Shown one piece after another: positions 8,212-16,377 of a stretch of DNA of 26,350 nt. Numbering within the stretch: position 1 is the stretch's first letter; each line of letters begins with the position of its first letter. The translations under genes and the position numbers were made by a program. The notes under the pieces are model-generated. The model was not told where the DNA came from, did not search any database, and saw only the letters and a list, made by a program, of their open reading frames with translations. The stretch comes from an uncultured Clostridia bacterium (GTDB lineage Bacteria; Bacillota; Clostridia; TANB77; CAG-508): contig CANQMY010000004.1 of assembly GCA_947625075.1 (NCBI GenBank), positions 1 to 26,350 on the forward strand, written 5' to 3'.

Positions 8212-8240
8212 TTGACTTTTTAGTTATTTAATATTAGAAT
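8212..8240 (+). promoter_or_regulatory. Sigma-A promoter for metK
   Basis: TTGACT (8212-8217), 17-base spacer, TAGAAT (8235-8240). The leader of about 74 bases has no visible SAM riboswitch. Confidence 0.7.
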
Positions 8241-8320
8241 AATGATGTTTCAATAAGAAAAATATTATAGTGTATAAAAATAATTGTTTTAAATTATTCA
8301 TAATTAAAAGGAGAAATAAT

Positions 8321-9460
8321 ATGAGCATAATTAAGAATTATTTTACATCTGAAGCGGTATCAATTGGACATCCTGATCATGTATGCGATATGATATCAGA
8401 TAGTATATTAGATGCATGCTTAGCACAAGATAAATTTGCAAGAGTAGCATGCGAAACAATGGCAAAAAATGACTTTATAATATTAGCTGGTGAAATATCA
8501 ACTAAAGCTAATATAAATGTAGAGCAAATTGTTAAAGACACTATAAAAAGAATAGGGTATACTTATACTCCAAGGGTATTAAACTTACTTTCTCATCAAT
8601 CTCCAGATATAGCACAAGGTGTAGATATCGGTGGAGCTGGAGATCAAGGAATAATGTTTGGATATGCAAATAAAGAAACAAAAGAATACATGCCTTTAGC
8701 AATAACAATGGCACATAAACTAATAAAATTAGCAACTATTCTTCGTGAAGAAGGAAAGTTTAAATATGCAGGCCCAGATATGAAATCACAAGTTACTTTG
8801 GAATATGAAAATGGAGTTGTATCAAGAATAGATACAATGTTAATGTCTATTCAACATAGTGAAGATTTTAACGAAAAAGAATTTAAAGATTTTATAAAGA
8901 ATGAAATTATGATAAAGATTGCGAATGAATATGGACTAAACACTGATTTTAAGATTTTGATTAATCCAACTGGAAAATTTGTTATAGGAGGACCAGAAGG
9001 AGATGCTGGTTTAACAGGAAGAAAAATAATAGTTGACACTTATGGAGGTTATGCACCACATGGAGGTGGGGCATTCTCAGGTAAAGATCCAACTAAAGTT
9101 GATAGAAGTGCAGCTTATATGGCAAGATATTTAGCTAAAAATATAGTTGCATCTGGAATAGCACAAGAATGTTTAATACAACTTTCTTATGCAATAGGAA
9201 TACCTGAACCAATTTCAATTTATATTGATTGTAAAGGAACAAATGTAATAGATGATGAAAAAATAGTACAAGCAATTTATGATAATTTTGATTTATCACC
9301 AAAAGGTATAATTGAAAAATTAGATTTAAGAAAACCAATTTATACAGAAACTTGTAACGGAGGACATTTCGGAAGAAAATATCTAGATGATAAAAATAAT
9401 AAAATTGAGTGTACATGGGAAAAACTAGATAGTATAGATATATTTAAAGATTTAAAGTAA
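8321..9460 (+). CDS. metK: S-adenosylmethionine synthetase, divergent
   Basis: Makes SAM from methionine and ATP. Family blocks are present in order: FTSEAVSIGHPDHVCD (8-23), QSPDIAQGVD, GAGDQGIMFGYA, PDMKSQVT, the P-loop-like GGPEGDAGLTGRKIIVDTYG followed by the G-G-G-A-F-S-G-K-D block, and a terminal GHFGRK. At 379 residues it is shorter than the usual ~395, with a gap between QGVD and GAGDQG. Two near-invariant positions in the first motif differ: the usual SEGHPDK is SIGHPDH (Ile15, His20). The key His17 and Asp19 remain. ATG 8321 has AAGGAG 7 bases before it; an in-frame ATG at 8270 lacks a binding site and would add 17 unusual residues. It is followed by a hairpin at 9466. Confidence 0.9.
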   Translation: MSIIKNYFTSEAVSIGHPDHVCDMISDSILDACLAQDKFARVACETMAKNDFIILAGEISTKANINVEQIVKDTIKRIGYTYTPRVLNLLSHQSPDIAQGVDIGGAGDQGIMFGYANKETKEYMPLAITMAHKLIKLATILREEGKFKYAGPDMKSQVTLEYENGVVSRIDTMLMSIQHSEDFNEKEFKDFIKNEIMIKIANEYGLNTDFKILINPTGKFVIGGPEGDAGLTGRKIIVDTYGGYAPHGGGAFSGKDPTKVDRSAAYMARYLAKNIVASGIAQECLIQLSYAIGIPEPISIYIDCKGTNVIDDEKIVQAIYDNFDLSPKGIIEKLDLRKPIYTETCNGGHFGRKYLDDKNNKIECTWEKLDSIDIFKDLK

Positions 9461-9465
9461 AACTA

Positions 9466-9502
9466 AAAGCGAGTTTATAAAATAATTTATAATACTCGCT
9501 TT
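9466..9502. terminator. Hairpin between metK and the convergent Cys-rich ORFs
   Basis: AAAGCGAGT (9466-9474) pairs with ACTCGCTTT (9494-9502), with further A/T pairing inside. Reading on the minus strand the stem runs into TTTTAGTTTT; on the + strand only into TTTAAATAATT. It probably serves both convergent units, and better in the minus direction. Confidence 0.55.
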
Positions 9503-9563
9503 AAATAATTATAAGGTAGATAAGAAATTTAATATACTTAAAATGTATTTTATATACTTATTC

Positions 9564-9668
9564 TTAGCAGCAGAAACCTTTATTTCCACCACAGCAGAAT
9601 ACTAATAATAATAGGATTATTATTATGCAGCAACAATCATTATCTCTTCCACATCTGTTATCTGGCAT
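9564..9668 (-). CDS. Cys-rich mini-protein with a membrane segment (second of pair)
   Basis: A 34-residue ORF read on the minus strand with an excellent AAGGAGGA binding site 8 bases before its ATG. It consists of a short polar head with R-C-G-R-D-N-D, a CCC run, eight Ile/Leu residues plus VF, then CCGG and a final GFCC: seven cysteines around one hydrophobic stretch. The Ile/Leu run is encoded by a perfect 10-bp inverted repeat (9603-9612 / 9616-9625). It shares the G-R-D-N-D-C string with the upstream ORF at 9725-9853, which suggests a duplicated small family. Tiny Gly/Cys-rich membrane proteins are common in spore-formers, but I recognise no named family and assign no function. Confidence 0.65.
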   Translation of the reverse strand: MPDNRCGRDNDCCCIIIILLLLVFCCGGNKGFCC

Positions 9669-9724
9669 TAAAGTGTCCTCCTTCCTTTATTAAATAGAAC
9701 ATTAATAATTATAAAAGATAATTA

Positions 9725-9853
9725 TTAGTTACCACAGCAAGGTGGGTTTGGCATACAGCCACAGTCATTATCTCTACCACCGCAACCACAGCCACATAGT
9801 AGAACTATTAAGATAATGAACCATAACCATTCACTGTTACAACAACCTCTCAT
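9725..9853 (-). CDS. Cys-rich mini-protein with a membrane segment (first of pair)
   Basis: A 42-residue ORF on the minus strand. TAGGAGGT lies 6 bases before its ATG, a near-perfect binding site. Layout: MRGCCNSEW, a hydrophobic span (LWFIILIVLL), a Cys/Gly zigzag (CGCGCGG), then RDNDCGC and a final PPCCGN. Nine cysteines in 42 residues is extreme for this low-Cys proteome. The order of membrane span and the shared G-R-D-N-D-C string is swapped relative to the partner at 9564-9668, where that string precedes the span. The two would be co-transcribed toward metK, with about 56 bases between them. Role unknown; metal binding or disulfide-linked spore or envelope structure would fit the composition. 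Confidence 0.68.
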   Translation of the reverse strand: MRGCCNSEWLWFIILIVLLCGCGCGGRDNDCGCMPNPPCCGN

Positions 9854-9975
9854 TTAGTTACCTCCTATCATGATTTTCTCAAATATTGCTACTAATAAAA
9901 AGTTGCATTATTTAAGTTTATAAATCTTTAGTATGGTATATATTATTCACGATAAAATAATTTGGTTACGAATAC

Positions 9976-10004
9976 TGTACAAAAATATTTTCAAATGATA
10001 TAAT
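9976..10004 (+). promoter_or_regulatory. Sigma-A promoter for mutL
   Basis: TGTACA (9976-9981), 17-base spacer and a perfect TATAAT (9999-10004), about 38 bases before the mutL ATG. Confidence 0.65.
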
Positions 10005-10042
10005 CAAAATGAATTTTTATGTAAGAATTAAGAAAGGAGGAT

Positions 10043-12372
10043 ATGTTAGAAAAATTTACTAACATAAGCCAACAAATGGGAAAAATTGTTTTGTTAGATG
10101 ATTTAACAATAAATCAAATAGCAGCAGGAGAAGTTATTGAAAGACCTGCATCAGCAGTAAAAGAACTAGTAGAAAATTCTATTGATGCTCGGTGCAAAAA
10201 ATATTACAATAGATGTAAAAAATGGCGGAATATCATACATAAGAGTAATAGATGATGGTAGTGGAATTTTACCTGATGATATGGAAATTGCTTTTGAAAG
10301 ACATGCAACAAGTAAGATTAGAAAAGCAAAGGACTTAGAAGTTGTAAAATCAATGGGGTTCAGAGGTGAAGCTTTAGCAAGTATTGCAGCAATTTCAAAA
10401 GTTGAATTAGTATCTAAAACTGAAAAAGAAGATATGGGATATAAAGTAGTTTTAGAAGGAGGAAACTTAATAGATAAACATGAAGAGGGTGCTTCAGTAG
10501 GTACAAGCATTACAGTTAAAGAACTATTTTATAATACACCAGTAAGATATAAATTTTTAAAGAAAGATTTTACTGAATTAGGATATATAGAAGATGCAGT
10601 AACTAGAATAGCATTAGCAAATCCAGATATTTCTATTAAACTTATGAATTCAGGAAAAACAATAATTCAAACTAATGGAAATGGAAAAATAGAAGATTGT
10701 ATATATGCAATATATGGAAAAGAAGTAGTAGAAAATATATTACCAGTAGATTATACCTATGAAGATATGCATATTACGGGTGTAATTGGAAAACCAATAA
10801 TATCACGTTCAAATAGGTCAAATCAATTATTTTTTGTAAATCATAGATATATTAAAGATAAAACACTAACTAGTGCTGCTGAACAAGGATTTAAAGGATT
10901 AGTTACAATAGGAAAACATGGATTTTTAATATTAAATATTGATATGGATGCAAAAAATGTAGATGTTAATGTTCACCCAACTAAATTAGAAGTTAGATTT
11001 AAAGATGAATCTAATATTTTTAAAGCTGTATATCATTCAATTAAAGAAACATTACTTAAAGGCGATTTGGTATCTGATCCAGAAAAAGATTATTCAGATT
11101 TTACTCCTAATGATATGCTAAAAGAAGTGAAAAATAAAGATAGAGTAGAAGCTTGGGGATTAAATAAAAGTTTTAATTCTTCAAAGGAAGAAGAAAAAGC
11201 TGAAAAAGAAGACGATGAATTAAAATTCAGTGACTTTAAAAACACAATTAAAGGATTAGATGAAGAAACTAGAACTAAATTTGTACAAGAAATTGCAAAA
11301 GCAACTACTGCAGAGGAAATATCTAGCCGGACTAAATAAATTTACTTCATTTTTAAGTAATGCTGAGCAAGAAGATAGTGAAAAAGCTATAGAAGAAGAA
11401 AATAATAATTTATCTGAAAATATTAGTTCTGATGAGAAAAAATTAAATGAAATAGATGAAAATACTGAAGCTGATATTATTAGTAGTTCTAATGATGAAG
11501 AAAATAGTAAAGAAGATAGTAAAGAAAATAGTAATAATGATATAAATGAAAATGAAACAAGTATTGAAGAAGAACAAAAAAATATAGATGATAATGAAAA
11601 TTTAAATGAACAAGAAAGTACATTAAAAGAAGAAATGTCTTTTGAGGAAATGTATAAGAAGTTATTTGGAAGAGATATTGAAGATGCAAAAAAGCAATAT
11701 CAAGAAAAAATTGCAGAAGAAAATGAAAAATATCCAATATCACCAATAACAGATAATGAAATATCAATTTTTGAAAAAGACGGGAAAAATGAAAATTTAC
11801 CATATAAATTTATAGGAATAGCATTTAATACATATATAATTTTAAGTATTAATAATGATTTATATATATTAGATCAACATGCTGCACATGAAAGAATTAT
11901 GTATGAAAAAGTAAAAAAGAATTATTTTAGTGAAAAAGAAAAAGATTCTCAACTTATGTTATTACCTGATATAATAAATTTAAATAATAAAGAAATGGGA
12001 ATTTTTAAAGATAACAAAAATTTATTTGAAAAAGCGGGATTTGTTGTTGAAGAGTTTGGAGACAATACTATAAAATTAACAGGTGTTCCAGAATTTTGTA
12101 TGGATTTAGATACAAAAGAAATATTTTTGGAAACTTTAGATGAAATAAATACAGTTGCAAGAACAGCAAAGCAAGAATTAGAAGATAAGTTTTTAGCAAC
12201 AGTAGCATGTAAAGCTGCAGTAAAAGCAAATATGGCATTAACAAAACAAGAAGTTGATAGTTTAATGGAGGAACTTTTAAAGCTTCCAAATCCATTTAGC
12301 TGTCCACATGGAAGACCAACGGTAATAAAAATGTCAAAAGCTGATATAGAAAAGAAATTTTCAAGAAGATAA
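10043..12372 (+). CDS. mutL: DNA mismatch repair protein MutL, needing two +1 shifts at CGG
   Basis: MutL is the ATPase and nicking endonuclease of mismatch repair. The full protein (775 residues) is read in three frames: 10043-10189, 10191-11327 and 11329-12372. GHKL motifs are intact: AAGEVIERPASAVKELVENS, then the N-S-I-D-A-G glycine created by skipping C10190, DDGSGI, the G-F-R-G-E-A-L loop and GTSITVKELFYNTPVR. An Asp/Glu/Asn/Ser-rich linker (about 11350-11640) leads to the C-terminal endonuclease domain with DQHAAHERIMYE (the D-Q-H-A-x2-E-x4-E nicking motif) and CPHGRPT. Without shifts, translation stops after 70 codons, or 3 codons after the second CGG. Apart from the two extra C bases there are no lesions. 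AGGAGG is only 2 bases before ATG 10043; ATG 10076 (MGKIVLLDD) is the start typical of other MutL proteins. Confidence 0.9.
10187..10193 (+). other. CGG +1 recoding site 1 (mutL GHKL motif)
   Basis: Zero frame: GCT CGG T. Skipping C10190 gives GCT-GGT, Ala-Gly, completing the near-invariant N-x-x-D-A-G of the MutL ATPase. Without a shift the frame ends at a TGA 21 codons later. Confidence 0.75.
11325..11331 (+). other. CGG +1 recoding site 2 (mutL linker)
   Basis: Zero frame: AGC CGG A, then ACT AAA-type codons and TAA at 11337. Skipping C11328 gives AGC-GGA (Ser-Gly) and opens the frame for the linker and endonuclease domain. Confidence 0.72.
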
Positions 12373-12404
12373 TAAAATATTTAGAAATAGGTAAAAGGAA
12401 TAAT

Positions 12405-12824
12405 ATGATTAACATTATAATAATTTTAATAGTTATATTAAATATATTTTCAGTTTTAACTTTATTTAATATGCTAAAAGGTTTGGAAATAAAGTTCAGA
12501 ATTATTATTACAATAAGTTTAATTTTTATAAATATAATTTTAACAAATATAATATGTTTAATTGGACAAGCAAGTGTAACAAAAGAATTTGCTAATATAG
12601 GACGATTATTATTAATATTTAGTATATTGCCTATTAATCTAATAATAATGGCATCTCCACTTGCAATCCAAATAAATAAAGTAAAGTCATTAGAAATAGA
12701 TAAAGCAAAGTTTTTAAAAAATATATTTATATGTTTTATTATTGACTTTATTTTAATAATTATAGAATGCAATTATGTAAAAGGTATTATTTCAGGAATT
12801 ATACAAAATGTACAAAAAAAATAA
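12405..12824 (+). CDS. Small four-helix membrane protein, unknown function
   Basis: A 139-residue, strongly hydrophobic protein with four predicted membrane spans (about residues 2-21, 31-53, 66-87 and 105-121), short loops, and a basic loop around KINKVKSLEIDKAKFLKN before the last span. I recognise no family. AAAAGGA lies 6 bases before the ATG, so translation is likely. It sits 32 bases after mutL and 63 bases before miaA on the same strand, so all three probably share a transcript; nothing links it to mismatch repair. Confidence 0.7.
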   Translation: MINIIIILIVILNIFSVLTLFNMLKGLEIKFRIIITISLIFINIILTNIICLIGQASVTKEFANIGRLLLIFSILPINLIIMASPLAIQINKVKSLEIDKAKFLKNIFICFIIDFILIIIECNYVKGIISGIIQNVQKK

Positions 12825-12887
12825 AATTATTAATGTAATTGAAAACTACTTTGAGAATTTTTTTAATTAAATTAGGAGAAATGATAT

Positions 12888-13806
12888 ATGAATAAACCAC
12901 AAATCATAGTAATATGTGGTCCAACTGCATCAGGAAAAACATCACTTGGAATTGAACTTGCTAATAAAATAAATCGGCGAAATAATTTCTTGTGATTCAA
13001 TGCAAATATATAAAGACATGGATATTGGTACCGCAAAAGCAACAGAAGAAGAAAGAAAAATGGCACCTCATCATCTAATAGATTTTGTATCTCCTGATGA
13101 AAGATACAGTGTAGCAGATTTTAAAAAAGATGCAGAAAAAGAAATTAAAAATATATTAGAAGAAGGAAAAACACCTATTTTAGTTGGTGGAACAGGGCTT
13201 TATATAAATTCTTTAATCTATAATATAGAATTTAAAGAGGATAAAACTGATTTTAATTATAGAAAAGAATTAGAACAAAAAGATATATTAGAGCTTTATA
13301 ATGATGCAATGAAAATAGATCCAGATGCAACAAAAAAAATTAGCTCGAATGATAAAAAAAGAATTATTAGAATATTAGAAATTTATCATTCAACTGGAAA
13401 AACAAAAACAGAATTAGAAATTAATTCAAGAAAAGAGCTTAAATATGATTATAGAATCTTTATATTGAATATGGATAGAAATATTTTGTATGATAGAATT
13501 AATCAGCGAGTTGATTTAATGATTGAAAATGGATTAATAAATGAAGTAGAAAATATAGTAAAGAAATATAAGAAGTTTCCTACTGCAATGCAAGGATTAG
13601 GATATAAAGAGGTAGTATCATTTTTAGAAGGAAAAATTACCAAAGATGATATGATTGAAAAAATAAAACAAGAATCTAGAAGATATGCAAAGAGGCAATT
13701 AACTTGGTTTAGAACGTATAAAAATGCAATATGGTTAGATGCAATTAAACAAACTAAAGAAGAAAATGCAAAAATTATTTTGGAGGAAATAAGTGAAAGA
13801 AAATAA
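12888..13806 (+). CDS. miaA: tRNA dimethylallyltransferase MiaA, needing one +1 shift at CGG
   Basis: Adds a dimethylallyl group to A37 of tRNAs that read UNN codons. Read as 12888-12974 joined to 12976-13806 it gives a 305-residue protein of normal length. The first 29 codons carry the Walker A motif GPTASGKTS (11-19). After skipping C12975 the frame continues GEIISCDSMQIYKDMDIGTAK, where the S-x-D-S-M-Q-x-Y block is the family signature, then HHLIDFVSPDERYSVADF, VGGTGLYINSL and QGLGYKEV near the end. Unshifted, translation ends at TGA six codons after CGG. AGGAG is 9 bases before ATG. Its 3' end overlaps the next gene by 14 bases. mutL next to miaA is a common bacterial order. Confidence 0.9.
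12972..12978 (+). other. CGG +1 recoding site 3 (miaA)
   Basis: Zero frame: AAT CGG C, followed by GAA-less out-of-frame codons and TGA. Skipping C12975 gives AAT-GGC (Asn-Gly), the conserved Gly-Glu-Ile-Ile-Ser start of the second MiaA motif. Confidence 0.76.
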
Positions 13807-15079
13807 ATTAAAGCAAAATAGATTAAAAAAACAAAGAAAGCTTAAGAAATTAAGACTTTTATTAGTTATATCTATTTTACTTATAATTGCAATTTATGTA
13901 ATAAGTTCTATAATAAATTTAATTATTAGTCCTAGTAGTACAGTAATTGTAAAGAACGGTAAAATTTCAAAAGAAGAGACAAATACTGGATACATAATTA
14001 GACAAGAAACAGTACTTCAGGGAGAAAATTATAAAAATGGCATGGAACAAATTGTTTATGAAGGAAGTAAAGTTGCAAAAGGAGAATCAATATTTAGATA
14101 TTATTCAAATGGAGAAGAAAATTTAAAAGAAAAAATAAAAACATTAGACTTAAAAATTCAAGAAGCAATAGAAAATAATAACGAATTATTACCTTCTCCA
14201 GATATAAAATTATTAGATAGTCAAATTAGCGAAAAGTTAAGTAATATTAATAAATTAAATAATATTCAATCTATTCAAGAAACTAAAAAAAATATAGATA
14301 GTTATATAAAGAAAAAAGCACAAATTGCTGGTAGTTTAAGCCCTAGTGGATCATATTTACAAAAATTAATTAATGAAAGAAGCGGATATGAAAATGAGCT
14401 TAATTCGGGATCAGAGTATATTAAATCTCCAATTAGTGGAATAGTATCATATAGAGTAGATGGATTAGAAGAGATACTTACAACAAATGATTTCTCAAAA
14501 TATAATAAAGAATTTTTATCTAATTTAAATTTAAAAACTGGACAAATTATTTCAACAAGTAATGAAACAGGTAAAATTGTAAATAATTTTATCAGTTATA
14601 TAGCATATACAACAAGATCTGAAGAAGCAAACTCAGCAGAGATTGGAGATGAAGTAAAAATAACACTTCCAAGCTCTAAGATAGTTGATGCAAAAATAGA
14701 ATATATAACAAAAGAAAATGATGCTGAAGTGACAATTATTTTAAGCTTTACACAAGGAATAGATGAATTGTTATTATATAGAAAAATTAATTTTGATATA
14801 ATTTGGTGGGACTGTTCTGGATATAAAGTAGCAAATTCGGCAATAATAACAGAAAATAATTTAAACTATGTAATTAGAACTAAAGCAGGATACTTAGAAA
14901 AAGTATTAATTAAAGTTATAAAAAAAGGCGAAGATTATTCAATTGTGACAAATTACAGTACATCACAATTAAAAGATTTAGAAGTTAGTAAAAATGCAAA
15001 AACCTCAATAATGTTATATGATGAAGTGATTTTAGAACCAACACAAGAACAATTAAATGATATAAATGAGTCATCTTAA
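13793..15079 (+). CDS. HlyD-like membrane-fusion-type protein
   Basis: A 428-residue protein with a very basic cytoplasmic N-terminus (Lys/Arg-rich, 1-21), one membrane span (about 22-46) and a large extracytoplasmic part. That part shows a barrel-sandwich half (about 85-105, with VYEGSKVAKGESIFRY), a helical segment (about 110-190) and a second half (KSPISGIVSYRVDGLEEI near 211-228), the split-lipoyl arrangement of HlyD/RND adaptor proteins. No exporter partner is adjacent. The start is GTG 13793, 6 bases after GGAGG, inside the end of miaA (14-base overlap), suggesting coupled translation. It stands just upstream of sepF and divIVA, so a role tied to the envelope or division is possible but not shown. 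Confidence 0.72.
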   Translation: MKENKLKQNRLKKQRKLKKLRLLLVISILLIIAIYVISSIINLIISPSSTVIVKNGKISKEETNTGYIIRQETVLQGENYKNGMEQIVYEGSKVAKGESIFRYYSNGEENLKEKIKTLDLKIQEAIENNNELLPSPDIKLLDSQISEKLSNINKLNNIQSIQETKKNIDSYIKKKAQIAGSLSPSGSYLQKLINERSGYENELNSGSEYIKSPISGIVSYRVDGLEEILTTNDFSKYNKEFLSNLNLKTGQIISTSNETGKIVNNFISYIAYTTRSEEANSAEIGDEVKITLPSSKIVDAKIEYITKENDAEVTIILSFTQGIDELLLYRKINFDIIWWDCSGYKVANSAIITENNLNYVIRTKAGYLEKVLIKVIKKGEDYSIVTNYSTSQLKDLEVSKNAKTSIMLYDEVILEPTQEQLNDINESS

Positions 15080-15171
15080 TATATGAAATAAAAGAGTTAA
15101 TAAATGGTAAAAAAGTATGTTACAAAAAAATTACAAAACCATTAAATAACAATTACATTTGAAAAATGGTA

Positions 15172-15200
15172 TTGACAATAAATTAAAAAAGTAAGATACT
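15172..15200 (+). promoter_or_regulatory. Sigma-A promoter for sepF-divIVA
   Basis: TTGACA (15172-15177), 17-base spacer, GATACT (15195-15200); start near 15207 and a leader of about 42 bases to the sepF ATG. The rest of the 169-base gap after the HlyD-like gene is AT-rich with no clear terminator. Confidence 0.7.
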
Positions 15201-15248
15201 AGATTTAGTCGTAAAACGAATGAAAAAATAATAGGAGGTTATTTTTAA

Positions 15249-15707
15249 ATGGCAAACGTAGTAAATAAGTTGATGAATATGTTTAACATGAATGTAGCAG
15301 AAGACGAGTATGATGAAGAATACGATGATGCAGAAGAATATGAAAATGAAGAAGAAGTAGAGGAACCAAAAGGTTTTTTCGGCAGAAAAACAGGTAAAGT
15401 TGTTAACATGCAACCACAAGTTAGAATGGTTATAATGCAACCAACTGACTTTGAACAAGCTGAAGAAATATGTGATTTATTAAAAGAGAGAAGATCAATT
15501 ATTATAAATTTAGAATATGTAAATAAGGATGTTGCAAGAAGAGTAATCGATGTTGTTAGTGGTGCAGTTCATGCATTAGAAGGACATATGCAAAAAATAT
15601 CTAACTCAATTTTTGTTGTTGCTCCTTACAATTATGATATTACATCAGATAGTAAAGAAGAAGTAAAAGGACCTGTTTCTTGGTTGAAAGGAAATTTAAA
15701 TAACTAA
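15249..15707 (+). CDS. sepF: Cell division protein SepF
   Basis: SepF bundles FtsZ filaments and tethers them to the membrane at the division site. The 152 residues show the normal three parts: an N-terminal amphipathic membrane-binding helix (NVVNKLMNMFNM), an acidic Asp/Glu/Tyr-rich linker (about 17-42), and the C-terminal SepF domain (about 55-140) with QPTDFEQAEEICDLL, the RRSIIINLEYVNKDVARR segment, VSGAVHALEGHMQKIS and FVVAPYNYDI. AGGAGG lies 10 bases before the ATG. It has its own promoter and is followed by divIVA. Confidence 0.95.
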   Translation: MANVVNKLMNMFNMNVAEDEYDEEYDDAEEYENEEEVEEPKGFFGRKTGKVVNMQPQVRMVIMQPTDFEQAEEICDLLKERRSIIINLEYVNKDVARRVIDVVSGAVHALEGHMQKISNSIFVVAPYNYDITSDSKEEVKGPVSWLKGNLNN

Positions 15708-15731
15708 TCTTAAGTATATTTAAACTTAAGA
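15708..15731 (+). other. Intercistronic hairpin between sepF and divIVA
   Basis: TCTTAAGT (15708-15715) starts at the base after the sepF stop and pairs perfectly with ACTTAAGA (15724-15731) across an 8-base loop, 8 bases before the divIVA Shine-Dalgarno. No T run follows, so it looks like an mRNA processing or stability element rather than a terminator. Confidence 0.5.
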
Positions 15732-15750
15732 CTTGTTTAGGGAGGAAAAA

Positions 15751-16203
15751 ATGATTACACCGTTAGAAATTGAAAACAAAAAATTCTCTAAGAAAACTTT
15801 AAATGGATATGATCCAGAAGAAGTAGATGAATTTTTAGATGAGTTAACAAAAGATTATGGAAATTTATATAAACAAGTAGCAGAACATAAAAAAGAAGTT
15901 GAAGAATTAAAATCAAAATTAGAACATTATACACAAATAGAATCAACTTTACAAAGTACTTTATTATTAGCTCAATCTGCATCAGAAGAAGTTAAAAGTG
16001 CCGCCCAAAAACAAGCAGAACAAATAATTAAAGAGTCTGAATTAAAAGCGAAAGAAGTAACAGCAGGGTTAGAGCAACAAATAACAGACAAGAAAAAGGA
16101 ATTAGAAAATATAAACAAACAATTTGATGTATATAAAGCAAAGATGGAGTCACTTTTAATAGCTCAATTAGAATTATTAAAAGATATAAAAGATGAAGAT
16201 TAG
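15751..16203 (+). CDS. divIVA: DivIVA domain protein
   Basis: A 150-residue coiled-coil protein of the DivIVA/GpsB family that senses curved membranes at division sites and poles. The N-terminal lipid-binding part shows the signature ITPLEIENKKFSKKTLNGYD followed by PEEVDEFLD, and the rest is heptad-like coiled coil with many Glu/Lys/Gln residues to the end. ATG 15751 follows AGGGAGG by 6 bases; an in-frame ATG at 15733 lies upstream of that site and is unlikely. Co-transcribed with sepF and closed by a terminator at 16235. Confidence 0.92.
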   Translation: MITPLEIENKKFSKKTLNGYDPEEVDEFLDELTKDYGNLYKQVAEHKKEVEELKSKLEHYTQIESTLQSTLLLAQSASEEVKSAAQKQAEQIIKESELKAKEVTAGLEQQITDKKKELENINKQFDVYKAKMESLLIAQLELLKDIKDED

Positions 16204-16234
16204 AATGTAAATTACATTTTTGTAATAAAATTAG

Positions 16235-16276
16235 AGAGGTAAATGCAAAAAATAGCATTTATCTCTTTATTTTATT
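16235..16276 (+). terminator. Terminator after divIVA
   Basis: AGAGGTAAATGC (16235-16246) pairs with GCATTTATCTCT (16255-16266) with one G-U pair across an 8-base A-rich loop, followed by TTATTTTATT. Confidence 0.8.
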
Positions 16277-16343
16277 AAAAAAGTGTGATAAAATATATGT
16301 GTTACATATACATTAAAGATATATTACAATTTACATTATTCTA

Positions 16344-16371
16344 TTGACAATTACTAAAATAAGGATAAAAT
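16344..16371 (+). promoter_or_regulatory. Promoter immediately before rsmD
   Basis: A perfect TTGACA (16344-16349), 16-base spacer and TAAAAT (16366-16371). The expected start, about 7 bases on, falls on the rsmD ATG (16378), so the transcript would have almost no leader. Confidence 0.6.
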
Positions 16372-16377
16372 AAGGAC

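Noticed and set aside
8247..8320. SAM riboswitch before metK
   Set aside because: The leader is short, AT-rich and lacks the GC-containing helices such a riboswitch needs.
9854..9960. Sporulation-sigma promoter (CATACTAA on the minus strand) before the Cys-rich pair
   Set aside because: No matching -35 at the right spacing for SigE, SigG or SigK; too weak to claim.
10182..12372. Two separate genes for the middle and C-terminal parts of MutL
   Set aside because: Neither internal frame has a binding site, and together they make one collinear MutL.
16294..16310. TATATG...CATATA palindrome before rsmD
   Set aside because: Six-base A/T palindromes arise by chance at this base composition.
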